NCBI GenBank assembly: GCA_009733575.1
Contig: ML769384.1
Span: forward strand, 189,257 to 253,256
Length of the DNA: 64,000 bases
Direction of reading: 5' to 3'
Origin: Gymnopus androsaceus JB14
Taxonomy: Eukaryota; Basidiomycota; Agaricomycetes; Agaricales; Omphalotaceae
Positions 36,378-47,850 of the stretch are shown here, one piece after another. Numbering within the stretch: the first letter of the stretch is position 1; the number at the start of each line of letters is the position of its first letter. Under the pieces are notes generated by a model. The model searched no databases. It was given only the letters and a program-made list of their open reading frames with translations, and was not told the origin of the DNA. The translations under genes were made by a program, and so were the position numbers.

Positions 36378-39213
36378 TTACTTAGTACTAAGTATCATTT
36401 TTTCATATCTATTCGCTAGTCCGCTCTCCGCTGAACGAACTGCACTCTGCAAATCGATATGAAAGAAAGGCGTATCGAGGGGAAGCGGAGATGTGCAAGT
36501 GTATTTAGAAACTTCCTGGATATCGTCGAGCGGATTCCTCTCTTCAAGTTTGGCGGAAGAGAGCCCCTTCTCGATATCGTCAGAGTCCTCGCGAGCATGA
36601 TCGCTCATTCGTCTGTCACCCAGACCATCACGGTAAGGCACAACGGCAGCGATTTCATGAGGCGCTGTAGACGAAGAAGTACCAATTCCAAAACCACCCG
36701 CAACAAGAGCTCGTCTGATCCAGGGTGATAATATGGTAGCGAAATGGAACTGCAAGACAGGTGGTTTATTCAAGATGATAAAATTGCTAAGAAGCAACGA
36801 CTAACCTGCACAGAGTGGCCTGCCCAGCGTGCTATTTCATTGCGACTGTCAATAAGTGCCTGTATAGCAGTAGTATCGATGTGAGACCTGGGAGAATGCA
36901 CGTTAGAAACACTAGCAACTGTATCACAATTAATGCGAGCTCACACTGTAGAAAAGTCGAGAACAATGGCGTGAAGATCAGGTAAATTGTCATTTCGCTC
37001 TTTCTCGGAAGAGGCATCACCGTGACGGGGACCAGGGTCGTTCCAAGGTCGATCCCTGAGCTTGATAGTGCTTACATCTAGGCCTCTCTTCATATTCGTC
37101 TTGACATGATCAACGAGCACGGAATTGACAATGGACGAATTGGGATACAAATAGCTTTCTTCAAAACGGTAAACGATGACTCCTGGAGACGGAGGGACGA
37201 CTTTAACGTCGGAATTTGTGACTCCGTCGTTGGTCAAAGGGACGAAAACGTCGCGGTACTCTTTGCTTCCTGGGGTATCCGATCGAAGCGTGACCTTTCC
37301 CAGGAAGTATCCGCGAGGATGGGCGATACGAACGAGGAGAAGGGCCAAAGATAGAGCGACAGACACATAAACACCGATTTCGATAGTAGAAAAAACGGTG
37401 ACAAGGACGGCAGTACACCAGATTAGGAATTCCAACGGGGAAATTCGCCAGTAAGAGAAAACCTGAGGTGAAGAATAGTTGATGAGCTAGTAAATCTAAA
37501 CTTGAATTGAAATTCGCTTACCTGTCGGGGAGAGGCTACCAAATTCGCGACTGCGTGAATAATGATCGCAGAAAGCCCTGCATTCGGAATCCAGAAGAAC
37601 GCAGAGGTAAGACCATATAAAGCCACGATCACGATAACCGCAGTAAAAATACCACCTGCAGGAGTCCGTACTCCCGACTTGGATTTCAAAGCAGAACGGG
37701 AGAACGAGCCGGTGGCCGGGTACGCGCCAAAGCAAGAGCCAATGGTATTTGTAACACCGATAGCGATAAGTTCCTGATTGGGATCGATCTTGTAGTTGTT
37801 TACTCTTCCAAAAGCTACACAAAAACAAATTCTAGACAAGGCGTACAGTGCTTCAGGTCAAATGAAAGCACTTACACTTGGATATGGCGATGTGCTCGAG
37901 AAGGAGGATGATAGTAGCGATAGGAAGGTCTGAGGCAAGGGCGCTCACGAGTTCGGGGTCGATAGTAGGCTGGCCAACATCGCGTAGGCCAGAAGGGACC
38001 GTACCCAAAATCTTGATGGGGAACTTGCCACTTTTGCCACCTCTATGTCTGGTATAGAGCCACGAAGCGACGGTTAACATTACAATGACAAAGGCATTTC
38101 TGAACACAGAGATGAAGAAGAACACTCTCGCTTTGACAAACCATGAGTAACTTGTGGAACCATTGCAAATAAGTAGCCTCACCTCGGCGGGGGAATCGCT
38201 TGGTTAAATGATCGCATAAAATTTGGATAACATACAAGGCGGAGAGCCCTGTCAGCCCAAAAGCAGCATCTCGAGTGGTAGTAGGCAGTCCTTTGAGCGT
38301 ATCAATGATGACCAAGTATGTGGCACCTCGAGTGCTAAATTATTATGAGCCCCTCTATTTTTGCGGCGAGTAAACTAAGTAACACTTACTTGAACCCAGT
38401 TAAACCCATCAATCCCGGAACTTGACCAGCAACGATGTTGATAGCAGAACCAGTCATAAACCCACTAACGGCTGGGGCGGGGATGAATTCAACCAGCCAG
38501 CCAAGCCGTAGAAGGCCTATGCCAAGTACAATGAAACCGGATAAAAAGGCAACAGTAGTGGCAATCTGGTGACCTTCCCACTTGCCGGGATGAGTTGCAT
38601 CCACATTGGCTATGATTTGCGAGACTGTGAGCGACATCACGGCCACTGGACCGATTGAAACGTCCTTGGATGTAGCGAAAAACTGGGTGGGGTGAGTAAG
38701 ACCCTGGTCATAGAAAATCAACGAAGAACGTACGCAGTAAACCAGGACCCCAATAAAAGATGAGTAGAGTCCGTATTGCACAGGTAGCGTTGCAATCTAT
38801 CGAAAAAAGTTGAGGTCCGGGCTCTGTAGAGACGGTGAACGCACTTACTGTAGCATAAGACATACTCTGGGGAACGAGAACGATACCGACCGTGATTCCG
38901 GCGATGAGGTCTCCTGTGAGCCAACCCAAATCTTGAGGGTTGTTAGTGATACATAATGATCCTGAAAAAAAATGCGAAGAACTGACTGTATCTTGCGATC
39001 CAACCAACGATAGGGAATAGACGACGGACATAGTTGATGGCCTGTACAGTAGTCAACTTACAATGTATGAAGCGAGAAAGAATGTCGCAGTACAGGCCAG
39101 ACGGGGCTCTTGAAAAACTGTGAACTCCAATCTTTGACGGACACAACGGGAACCGTCTCTTCAGGATAATCGATGATCTTCTTGCCTAGCTCTTTAACTG
39201 ACTCGGAAGCCAT
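36378..39213 (-). CDS. Sulfate permease, SulP/SLC26 family with STAS domain
   Basis: A plasma-membrane high-affinity sulfate transporter of the yeast Sul1/Sul2 type, with about a dozen introns. The N-terminus MASESVKELGKKIIDYPEETVPVVSVKDW is the usual cytosolic leader. The transport core includes LGWLTGDLIAGITVGIVLVPQSMSYATIATLPVQYGLYSSFIGVLVYC, the conserved FFATSKDVSIGPVAVMSL, FIPAPAVSGFMTGSAI, and GSCFGAYPATGSFSRSALKSKSGVRTP (each broken here only by introns). The C-terminal STAS domain reads LHAIVLDFSTVSHIDTTAIQALIDSRNEI, followed by an acidic and then Ser-rich tail. Sulfate uptake feeds cysteine and methionine synthesis and in fungi is usually induced by sulfur starvation; I see no certain Met4/CYS3-type site in the 594-bp promoter. 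ATG 39213 starts the family-typical leader. Confidence 0.92.
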
Positions 39214-39807
39214 GGTCGTTCTTTGGGGGGAACTGAGAACGACTTCAACGAGAAGGACCGAGTAAAATAGTGGAATTCTGACGTTTCCGCGACTGACTGT
39301 ATTCTTTTTACATGAGCACTTGTCTTTTGCGATTCATCTTTGGATTTTTCTCGTAAGGGTATCGTCGGTCCAGAGAAGCAGTGGCAATGGGTTTCAAAGT
39401 ATTCAGATCGGCTTTGATTGTCGCGCAAAACGTTTTGATTCATTCAGAAAACGCGTCGAGTCGTTGAGTCGTCCTAAAATAGCTATACTCTATAGAACTG
39501 GGGACTGATGTTATTTGAAACGCATTGTGATGAACGTCTCCCTTCATCGTTTTCAGAACGGTGAAAGCATTGGAATAAAGTACAGGGGGAACGAAGTGAG
39601 GGAAAAAAATGACTTGTATTGACACCGTAAGAAGCTGAGATTTGGGATCTTTGGAACGTCCTTGTCATCCTTGGAGGGATCCGCAGCCTGCTCTTGAGCA
39701 GGAAGAACCACGAAAGCTTCATTATAAGGGTTTGGGGAGAGCGTGATCATGAGCATCAGCACGTCATGCCTGCTGTTTGAATCACGTGACATTTGATCTC
39801 GCTCATC
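39214..39807. promoter_or_regulatory. Divergent promoter region, sulfate permease and Crinkler-like gene
   Basis: About 590 bp between two divergent start codons. Several short open frames overlap here but none has domain content. It must contain promoter elements for both genes, but no specific factor site can be named with confidence. Confidence 0.4.
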
Positions 39808-41700
39808 ATGGACAACAACGCCGAGCGAAAGATCAACGTTCTAATTCTCTCAAAACAGCAGCCTACTGCTATTTTGACTCAATCATTTCCTCAAAATGTT
39901 TATATTGACGCCATCATCAAACGCGTTACGGAGTATATTGGTGAACCAGAGTCCTCGTTTTATACGCTATGGCTGGTAAGATCCAAGTAGTTGTGATGTT
40001 CTGCTGATGATCCTTGGTAGCCTAATTCTCCCCAGTTCTTATCCATTTCGCCAAGAAACAATCTCCGGAATCGTTATAAACGATTACTTCTCGGACAGGA
40101 TAAAAAGGATCTGCTCACCGAATGGCCGATGGCTGTCCCTCTCGGGAATGTTATTCCCATGAATTCACAACCAACGAATTTTGTGGATATTATAGCAGAA
40201 TGTCAGTCCTTGATTTCAATCGGATAACTTTTTGTTTTCTGAACAGAACTTGAAGTTACTGAAGAGGAGCCTGAACCAGAGCCTCAGCGCAGAGTCAGCA
40301 CATGGATAGACAATTTTCCGTCTCAAGCTCCTTCCCAGGGAGCCGTTCCATCTGCCTTCAAAGAACGTCAGGAGGGGAAAGATCCCAAACATCGCCCTAT
40401 TCTTTGCGGCAGGCCTGCTTCCAAGACTTCTGTCATTCCCATAACACTTTACCATCCAGTCTTCGGTACGTTTCTGGATGACTGTCGAACAGCTACGCCA
40501 GGCCCCCTATTCTTTGATCTCTATCGTGAGCTAGCGGTAGCCATGGCAGACTTTTACCTCACTGAAGGTAAAAGGCTAACAGTAGCCCGTGGCATTTTCG
40601 AGAAATACGGCTTTTCGATAACCACATCAACCGTAGGGGAGAACGGTTCTTTCGATACCGACGGCGACATTCGTATGTCCAACGGGAAATATACTGTGAG
40701 ACTATTATTTGTCGAAGGGAAGAACGAGCTTGGAGCTGATGGTGCAGATGCATACCTTCAAGCCACCCTATACTACGTTGAAGGTGTGAGAGACGCGAAG
40801 CTCTGGGATTGTCGGCTCCCTGCAATGCTTGTCATGCTCGTTGGTGAGTGTTGCATTGTATCTTTCTTTATTCTGAGTAACAATTATTGATTCAGGCTCA
40901 ACCTTGGGGTTTGGTGGAGGGGTATTTGGTGCTGATGGCGCAATGACACAGATCCTTACACCTTCCTTATCCCTTCATTCTCATCCTACCGACAATGACG
41001 CCGTGTTGACAGGTGCACGAATGCTTTGTGCACTGCGTCGCGCAACTAACTCACTTAAAAGCCTTTACGATAGCTTGTCGCCGGAAAACCCGGACACAAC
41101 ACTCGGATTTCCCTACCCCACTGATTTCATTCCAACCGGAGCCACGAACGAACGTGTATCCTTTACCTACAAGTCTCGCCTTGGGAACCACCTGTTATTT
41201 CGTGTCGAAGTTGACAACATTGGCCCGGCCCTGGTGAAGTTTTTTGCCGGGATGGGGACTGACGCTGTTCAAGCCCAGTCATGGGCTGCTGAACATGGCG
41301 TGGCTCCTTTGGTGTATGGCCACAAGCTCCTTCCGGGCGGATGGGTCATGGTTGTCATGGAAGACCTCTCTAACTCATACCGTCCCTTCGTCCTTCGCTT
41401 AGACTCTCATTACCATCCCGCCATCGTCGAATTTTTATCTCAGCTTCACAGTGCAAACCTGGTACACGGCGACCTTCGAGATGTCAATATTCTTGTCTCT
41501 ATCAGCAAGGATAGTAGCAGCTTCAAGATTGTCGATTGGGATTGGGCTGCGGCCATCAATGTAGCAAGGTACCCTGCTACAATGAATGGACCAACTTCAT
41601 TGACTCCATTGTGGCGGCCTTCTGAGGTCCATCCAATGGGTTTGATACGACCGCAGCACGACAGTGCAATGATTGAAAATGTATTCAACCTGAAATTGTA
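39808..41700 (+). CDS. Crinkler-like protein: ubiquitin-like head, REase-like core, kinase-like domain
   Basis: Four exons encode about 570 residues. The first ~115 residues (from MDNNAERKINVLILSKQQ) resemble the small ubiquitin-like header of Crinkler (CR/CRN) proteins, with an early Trp-Leu and a closing NFVDIIAE strand. A central domain contains LLFVEGKNELGADGADAYLQ (40699-40758); fungal members of this group carry E-(V/I/G)-K-N-E-(I/L)-G...Q, the E-x-K core of a restriction-endonuclease fold. The C-terminal part is protein-kinase-like: HGDLRDVNILV at 41466 supplies the catalytic Asp and Asn, and IVDWDWA (41529-41549) replaces DFG, followed by NVARYPATMNG. Family members are reported as effector-like or conflict-related proteins and multiply in Agaricomycetes. 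The acceptor of intron 2 (near 40248-40256) is uncertain. Activity is not shown; the header assignment is inference. Confidence 0.7.
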
Positions 41701-41921
41701 GTTTGTAAATATGTGCATCTTCAAATACATGTCCAATTTTTTGAGCCGTCGTGCGTTAGCCTCCTCGAGATGTATTTATTACGATTTTGGCTTCCGAGCT
41801 ACTCAGATACTGTATGTCAGGATGTTTTTAATAATCGCAGTTCCGCCGTCAATCCCTTGAATCCGCCATGTTTCTCGTAGAGTAATCACGTGCTTCGACT
41901 CCGACGTTCGCAAACACCATT

Positions 41922-43104
41922 ATGGCTACTCTGGATGAATTCGACATTTCGGACGATATAGACTTCTCTGCCATCGGGGAAGAAGAATGGAGCGCAATAC
42001 AGACTCAAACGCAGATACCGTATTCCTCTCAACAGTCTAGCACAATTCCTCGATTACCAGCTTCCAACGAAGATCCCAACGATTTAACGGGGACAGAACG
42101 CACTGAAATTGCAGGTAGGTGCATTCTCTCCTATTGGAATGACATACTAATTCTTCTCAAGTTCCCGAATTTATACAGGGATCGTCTACCTCGCCAGTGG
42201 CTCAGGTTAGGCGGGAGGAGACTCCAAGCAGCGAGTACTTCTCGGACGCTGACGATATCGATGATGCCTTTCTTCACGAGCTTGACGAATTGGAAACACG
42301 ATTAATGAATGGCTCCAGAGAAGTGGTACCAAAGAGTGCGTTTCTTACTTCATACATACGTCTTTTTCTTATTGTGCTGTAGCACACGCGGTCACCGTTG
42401 AATCAAATCCGCTACTAGTACCACTAAAACGCCGGCGGATTGAAGAATTTCCAACTCAGAAGGGGAAAGCAAAGTATGATGGCGATTGGACAGAGCTGTT
42501 GGATGAATACGAGGATGAGATAAATTGTCCAATGTACGTGCACCTTTACCATGCGTTTACACATTCACCAAATATCTTGATAGATGCTGCGATGTGTTGT
42601 AAGCCTGTTTCTCGCCTCCGATCGCCTGCTTCGTTCATCTTTCCTTCATATTCAGAGTGGCGGCACACCTTGTCAACTCATGTGGACATACCCTATGTGG
42701 ATCCTGCGGCTACCAATGGATCGTGGAGAAAGTTAGTCGAAACTCCTGACTATAAATTCACTTGTCCTCATTTCAATGTTGCAGCACCGAAACACTTGCC
42801 CAGTTTGCAGGACAGAGTGCCATGTCCTGACACCGCTTATACCTAATATCACCGTGGACAATCTCGTTCAAACACACCTAAGTGTACGTGCATCTCTCGG
42901 AGACGAAGGTTGGAAAGTGGGTGGTTTGAAACTTGTGGAGTGGCAGGCGAGGAAAGAGTGAGTATTTAGTTTACTCAGACCTCATGGAAGTCCCACTCAT
43001 TTCATTAATCCAGTCAATGGGTTAATGACTGTGCACAGCGGAAAAACCGTGTATTCAGACCCATTTGGCTGGACATGGACGACACGTACAACAGCTATCA
43101 GTGA
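41922..43104 (+). CDS. C3HC4 RING-finger protein, putative E3 ubiquitin ligase
   Basis: Seven exons (41922-42114, 42162-42335, 42383-42533, 42584-42598, 42656-42731, 42785-42957, 43014-43104) total 873 nt and encode 290 residues. The N-terminal half is acidic and disordered (FDISDDIDFSAIGEEEW; SDADDIDDAFLHELDELE) with a KRRRIEEF nuclear-type patch. The RING follows: INCPICCDVL, then SCGHTLCGSCGYQW, then CPVCRTE, giving all eight zinc ligands C-x2-C, C-x-H-x2-C-x2-C and C-x2-C. The Ile after CP and the downstream Trp suit E2 binding. A C-terminal extension of about 80 residues is basic. The cysteine pair is split by introns and depends on a 15-nt exon. Partner and substrate are unknown. Confidence 0.8.
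42584..42598 (+). other. 15-nt micro-exon inside the RING finger
   Basis: Lies between a 50-nt intron (42534-42583) and a 57-nt intron (42599-42655). It supplies the second Cys of the first zinc pair (PICCDV). Its use is fixed by the C3HC4 pattern and by the total exon length being a multiple of three. Confidence 0.8.
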
Positions 43105-43304
43105 CTGATAGCTGTTCTGAAATACCCTTAGCATATTTTATACCCTCTATCAGATTATTTCGGGCTCTGTAGAGTCTAGGCTGACCGAATGGGTGACGTC
43201 AAGAAGCTCAGCGTTTAGAAGAACTTGATAGAACCGGGTGCCGTTGAGGGTTACCCGGGCTCTTTAAGTGCAGTCAAGTCGGCTTGTCCTTGTCTTTGGA
43301 CCCA

Positions 43305-45421
43305 ATGCATTTCTTCCCAGCCATCGAGGAGACCGTTCATGTTACTCTTCCAGAATGGCACACGACCAGCTCTACTGTCGATCTGCGCTTTTCCGCGGTC
43401 CTTGGCGACGATGAATTACAGCAGTTTAGAAACGGCATGAAGGTGCAGGTTTGGTCCAACGTTCCTATCGGACAGAGGGGAGAGGGCGAATGGGGCGAAA
43501 TTGATATGGATGAAGTTGAATCGAGTCCTGGACTCAGCTCCGAGTCGGATAGCAATTCTCAGGTTTCGCTTGTGCCTTTGAATTATGTCCAAGACAAGTC
43601 CAGTAATCACCTTTCCGTCATTTGCTCCATTCCATTCTCTGGCCAATCGTCGCAACACTTTTATTTCACCTACCGGCTCGTCTATCCCTCGGGCGAAGTA
43701 AAGTGGCTTGGGCATTTCCATAGAAACGGGACCCTTATCGTCGATACCATCCCAAAAAGTAATTTGGACATCGTTCTTGAGGGAGGATGGGCTACAAATC
43801 GAAGAGGTCCTTTCGTATGGAACATGCGTGGGAGGCAGGGAGAAGAGGTACCAATTGCCCAAGTTGTTCGTTTGGAAGATTGGGTTTTCTGGTCCGCTCG
43901 GAAAGATAGGTATGTGGTTTTTTTGCCTGCAGCTGTCGAGATTCACCCTGAACATAATGTAGCTTTTTAACAGGTCCCGCAAGCAATGCTTCTCTGCTTT
44001 TTCTGGTGCCATGCGTCCGACCTAACGCGATCTATTGGCCCAAAACCGTCGTACTGAGTGCATCACCTGGTACCTCTATCTCTGTGAGCACTTCAGGGAT
44101 GATATGTGCTTCTGGATCAGGAACCTTGTTGCTGCAGACCTATGATGCAGTTGATTCAGCAGACTCCTTTATCGATAGGATCTTTGCTCATGCTTCCATC
44201 GACTTTCACTCTCTCGGTGTCTTTAGCAACTTTATTGCATTGACTTCTGCTTCTAAAGGTTCATCTATCCAGACAGCCGTTATACCCCTTGCGCTTCCGG
44301 GATCTGTCGTCCAGATAGTCGTCCCGTCAGCTTCTTTAGGGAGCATATTAGGTGCTCCAACACCAGAGTACACGATATTCGTTCCAGGTCAACCTAGTGT
44401 TCAATTTTTCGACCCTGTCCATTCCGAGTCTGGATTAGTGACATTCTCTATACCACCTTTTGGGGGTCTTTTTATTCTCAGTCCGCTTTACCCCATTCCA
44501 ACTACGTCAAAGAATGAGGTTTCGGAGCTGGCCAATCATCTATTTGTAACTGTGTTGTCCCCTCATTCTATTGTAGAGGAAGAGCCGGTACACGATGGGG
44601 CTCTTCCCACTCCTCCTCCATCTCCCCATCTACAGCCGATCGCGCGTTTGTCGCCTTCTCAGTTCAATAGTGCGAATACGTCGTTGTTAGACCTCGGTGA
44701 ACAGGACACGGCTATATCGGAGCTTCCTCGTCCTTCCACTGATCCCGATCTTTTGAACATAGACTCGACCTCATCACAAACAATTCGTCCGACTGAATAT
44801 GCTCGTGCACCTTCCCTAAACCGGCGGTCTTCTGCCTCGCTCGTGGAGTCTTATCGGGAAAACGGGCCAAACGTCATGGTCGCGTTTATGAAACACTTGT
44901 ACCTTGTTTTGACACTCTGGTTTTCAATGGTTTTTCGCAAAGTCTTTGGTGGTGCGTCCTCCGCAGAGCATGACGCGCCGCTTAGGTTGCCTCAACCAGA
45001 GACAGCTGAAGAGGCTCCTGATAGCGGAGAAAGTCCTTCACTTGCGAACGAACGAACTCCGCTGTTAGCCCGTGCGGACCCGCCTCCCAAATCCGTCATT
45101 GAACCCATGGTCCAAGTTGAGGAGCCATCTCCTTCTCCGCCCCCTACTGCATTTGTACCTGCAACGGTTCCTTCCCCTGCAACGTCGTCTATCCAGTTCG
45201 ATCTACTTGAGGAGAGACGGGGTCCGCATATATTGGCTCTCCGCGACACTAGCGGTTCTTTTACCAAGGACAATTTACCGGAAAAGATGAGTGTTGAGAT
45301 CAATGGCCAGGCAATGTATTTGAATAATGTAAAATCGCTCCAGGAAGGAGTTTTCTGTATCGAGCTCGATTGGGAAGAGCCCGGACGAATGGTCATCAAG
45401 CTCATAACCGATGTATTGTAG
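43305..45421 (+). CDS. Hypothetical protein with one membrane segment
   Basis: Two exons, 43305-43909 and about 43984-45421, encode roughly 680 residues. The first half is rich in beta-prone segments (VHVTLPEWHTTSSTVDLRFSAVL; HFYFTYRLVYPSGEVKWLGHFHRNG) and looks like a sandwich fold, perhaps carbohydrate-binding-like. The middle has more beta-type sequence and a single hydrophobic helix (HLYLVLTLWFSMVFRKVFGG near 44890). The C-terminal third is Pro/Ser-rich and acidic, then ends with a short beta domain (MSVEINGQAMYLNNVKSLQEGVFCIELDWEEPGRMVIKLI). I do not recognise a family. To keep the frame the intron must end at the less usual acceptor CGCAAG (43983); the nearer AACAG acceptor leads to a stop, so the junction should be confirmed. 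An ATG at 43305 is the first in frame. Confidence 0.6.
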
Positions 45422-45561
45422 CTGTAGGAGGTGGACGCTGTAATATCTGTTGGATCTACTGTTTCTTTTCTCGTTTTTACGCCTGTACATGTATAACTAC
45501 ACTAGATGCATTGAATGTGTTGAATAGCTGAGGCTCTGGTAACACATGATGTACCTTGGCC

Positions 45562-46729
45562 TCAAGGGTAAAACTCGCTGGGATGATCCTCGTCATCGTT
45601 CTCTCGCCCGCTTCCGCCGCTGTAACTTGAAACGACCTGATTTACTAGGGCATCTAACATCTCTGGCGGTAGGTCAAACTCTGATGTTCGGACGACGGCC
45701 GTGTATACAGCTGTGGTGACATTCGTTAATACATAAAATTAGAACGACTTTCAATCTCAGAGCACTGACCATCCTCAATTTTCGCCAGGGATTGTGCAGT
45801 CACTGCTTGCTTTTTGTGCAGGTAGCGTACGTGAGGTGTAAACATATCAAAGTCTGCAAATCAGGTATGGTAAAAACGATGGAAAGAAGGGGAAAGCCCA
45901 TGGAACTTACCTGCTTTGCAGTTTCTAACAAAGATGCAGGTATCGAGAGCCTCTTTGCTCCCGCCTGGATGGCTGAATCCGGATATAGCGAATCTCATGA
46001 GTTCGCCCGTAAGATCAGAGACACCAAGCAGATAATCCGAGATGGTCAGAGGGAAATACTAAAGGCTGAGTTGAGTAACTGGTAGCAGCCTAGGCCACGG
46101 TGCACGCACAGGGACTCCATCCTCACCACACAAGGTTCTTTGAACCTCTTCGAATGTGATAAGGCCTCCATGTTCAAGGAAATGGGCAAAGCTCAAGGCT
46201 TCGATGTATTCCTGAAGGCCAGGAGAAACTTGTTGTTGATAACCTAGAGTAAATATGATTCTCGAACTATTCTTTCAAATATGGGGAGAGGTACGGACGC
46301 CAGAATTGGTCGTCGACTAGTTCGTGTCTTATATCGGCGTACATTTTTTGGACTTGACCAAGTTTTTCCATGCCTGCTTTGGATGCTTTCGCGCGCGCAG
46401 ACGCGCCCTGGGCTTCCATGGCGAGCCTATGGAGTAGAAAGATTGTTTTCTTGGCTGGCGCGTGTAGTAAGAGAGCAGCTAACAAGGAATCTACCATACA
46501 TCACCTACATATATTAGTTATATCTCGACTGGCCTATCATCGGTCGGAAAGTTGAGCAGAATCCAATAAGGGTGAATAAAAGATCGAATACTTTGATTAA
46601 CCTCTCTTCGGTCAGAAAGGTGAGTAGAATACAATAAAGGTGAATAGGAGATTCAATACCTCTACGATCATGGTGCTCATCAAGATCGTCTCTAAAACAT
46701 TGAAAAGCGTCGTGGATTGAGGAAGGCAT
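45562..46729 (-). CDS. TSNAX: Translin-associated factor X (Trax)
   Basis: A translin-fold all-helical protein of about 265 residues. Trax pairs with translin in the C3PO endoribonuclease, which processes small RNA passenger strands and tRNA fragments, and carries the active site. The spliced N-terminus runs DEHHDRRERLIKASRDITNISKKTIFLLHR, as in other Trax proteins. The key block is SDYLLGVSDLTGELMRFAISG, whose GELMR holds a catalytic Glu, preceded by ALSFAHFLEHG and TFEEVQ. The C-terminal helix is VRYLHKKQAVTAQSLAKIEDAVYTAVVRTSEF, the Trax (not translin) form, then an acidic tail. Exons are 46729-46660, 46605-46592 (14 nt), 46533-46509 (25 nt), from 46454 on, and more. Introns 46659-46606 and 46591-46534 are close copies of each other. 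It starts about 100 bp from the divergent HIT gene. Translin itself is not in the window. Confidence 0.88.
46534..46659 (-). repeat. Duplicated adjacent introns of the Trax gene
   Basis: Intron A (46659-46606, 54 nt) and intron B (46591-46534, 58 nt) align over their first 52 bases with 9 mismatches and no gap, about 83% identity. Both begin GTATT and share blocks such as TATTCACC, TTATTG, TTCT.CTCA and GACCGA. They are separated only by a 14-nt exon (46605-46592) that is not part of the repeat. Both are required by the Trax reading frame. The third intron (46508-46455) is not a copy. Confidence 0.88.
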
Positions 46730-46831
46730 ATATCGGATTTCCGAAAAGAGATTAGCGCGCGTTTGACCAAAGCGTTGATTTGTTCTCTTTATGTGATGTG
46801 ATGAGCTACGTAGTACGTGCTCAGTACCTCC

Positions 46832-47730
46832 ATGTTTGAACCGAAGAAAGGTTGTCCACTGTGCTCGATTGTAGCTTCAGGGCTTACTACCTCATCAAGT
46901 TCGCCCTCTAGCGCAAGTTCAACCGACCCTGAAGTTCAGATTCTGCACAGAGATGAGAACTTCACTGCTTACCGCGAAAAAGTCAACCCAGTTTCTACCA
47001 AAGGCCACATTATAATCGCTTTCAAGTGCGTTGTATTCTCAATATTTTCTGTTTAAATGCTTAAAGATTTCCAGCTTGCATGTTCCTTCATTGTATACAT
47101 TGGTGAATACTAGTTTATTCTGTTCTATTGGCTTTCAACTCATCATGTCCAGTCATCTGCGGATCTTCCTCTACTAGTAAACGTTCGAAACCTTGCAACG
47201 AGGCTGCCTCACAGCACTTGATACCACCGAATCGTCTACTCCATCATCCAGCACGCAGTCCTTCTCTACCCAGCTCGAAAAAAATCCTCGTTTCCGCATC
47301 GGTTTCATCACTCCTCCATTCAAGGACAACAAGATTCCGGTCACTGACCATCTTCATGCTCATGCATACATAGAGCCATCCTGTGTTGGCTGGTGGAGAG
47401 GCTTGGCTTATGGATCGTTAGCCTGGTACGCGATAGATGACTTGATCGCAGAGATTCGGTTCGTCTCCTTCATTACCTCAGATTCTGCATCCTGATCCGC
47501 GCCTCTGTAGAGAATCCGTATCTAATAACCGAGTCAAATCCGGCTACGAAAACCGTCAGAATGCACCCATCGACAAGGTGGCGCAAGCTGGTGCAAGGTC
47601 TGGAACGGCAGATGGAAGAGAGATGACCAATCCTGGATTGACCCAGACCGAGCATGATCTCGAAGAAGGAACGAGATCTTTGCCACAAACGCCGTCAATG
47701 CTTACAGCTCACCATCCTTTACGAACATAA
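46832..47730 (+). CDS. HIT-domain protein with an apparent one-base frame break
   Basis: A histidine-triad protein of the nucleotide hydrolase/transferase superfamily, with an aprataxin-type motif. The N-terminus GCPLCSIV has a Cys pair; then come HRDENFTAYREKVNP and GHIIIAFNLHVPSLYTL. The active triad is DHLHAHAYIEP (47345-47375; H-x-H-x-H), preceded by RIGFITPPFKDNKIPVT. Downstream sequence is a disordered tail ending at 47730. Introns lie after AFN and YTL, and before the tail. The first part reads through SADLPLLVNVRNLATRL, but the HIT core is one base out of register with it: near 47203-47207 (GGCTGCCTC) one base too many interrupts the frame, and I find no intron of sensible size there. 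It is either a sequence error or a recent inactivating change. Substrate class (AMP-lysine, Ap3A, or DNA adducts) cannot be told. Confidence 0.72.
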
Positions 47731-47850
47731 CGATTGACTTTACGGCGGTCTTTTTCTTGTTACTCAGACTTACGGATACATTATATTAAAGTTGTAATAC
47801 TACAGCAAAGCAAGAACGGACAAGAGATAGATAGATATATTTGTATCACA

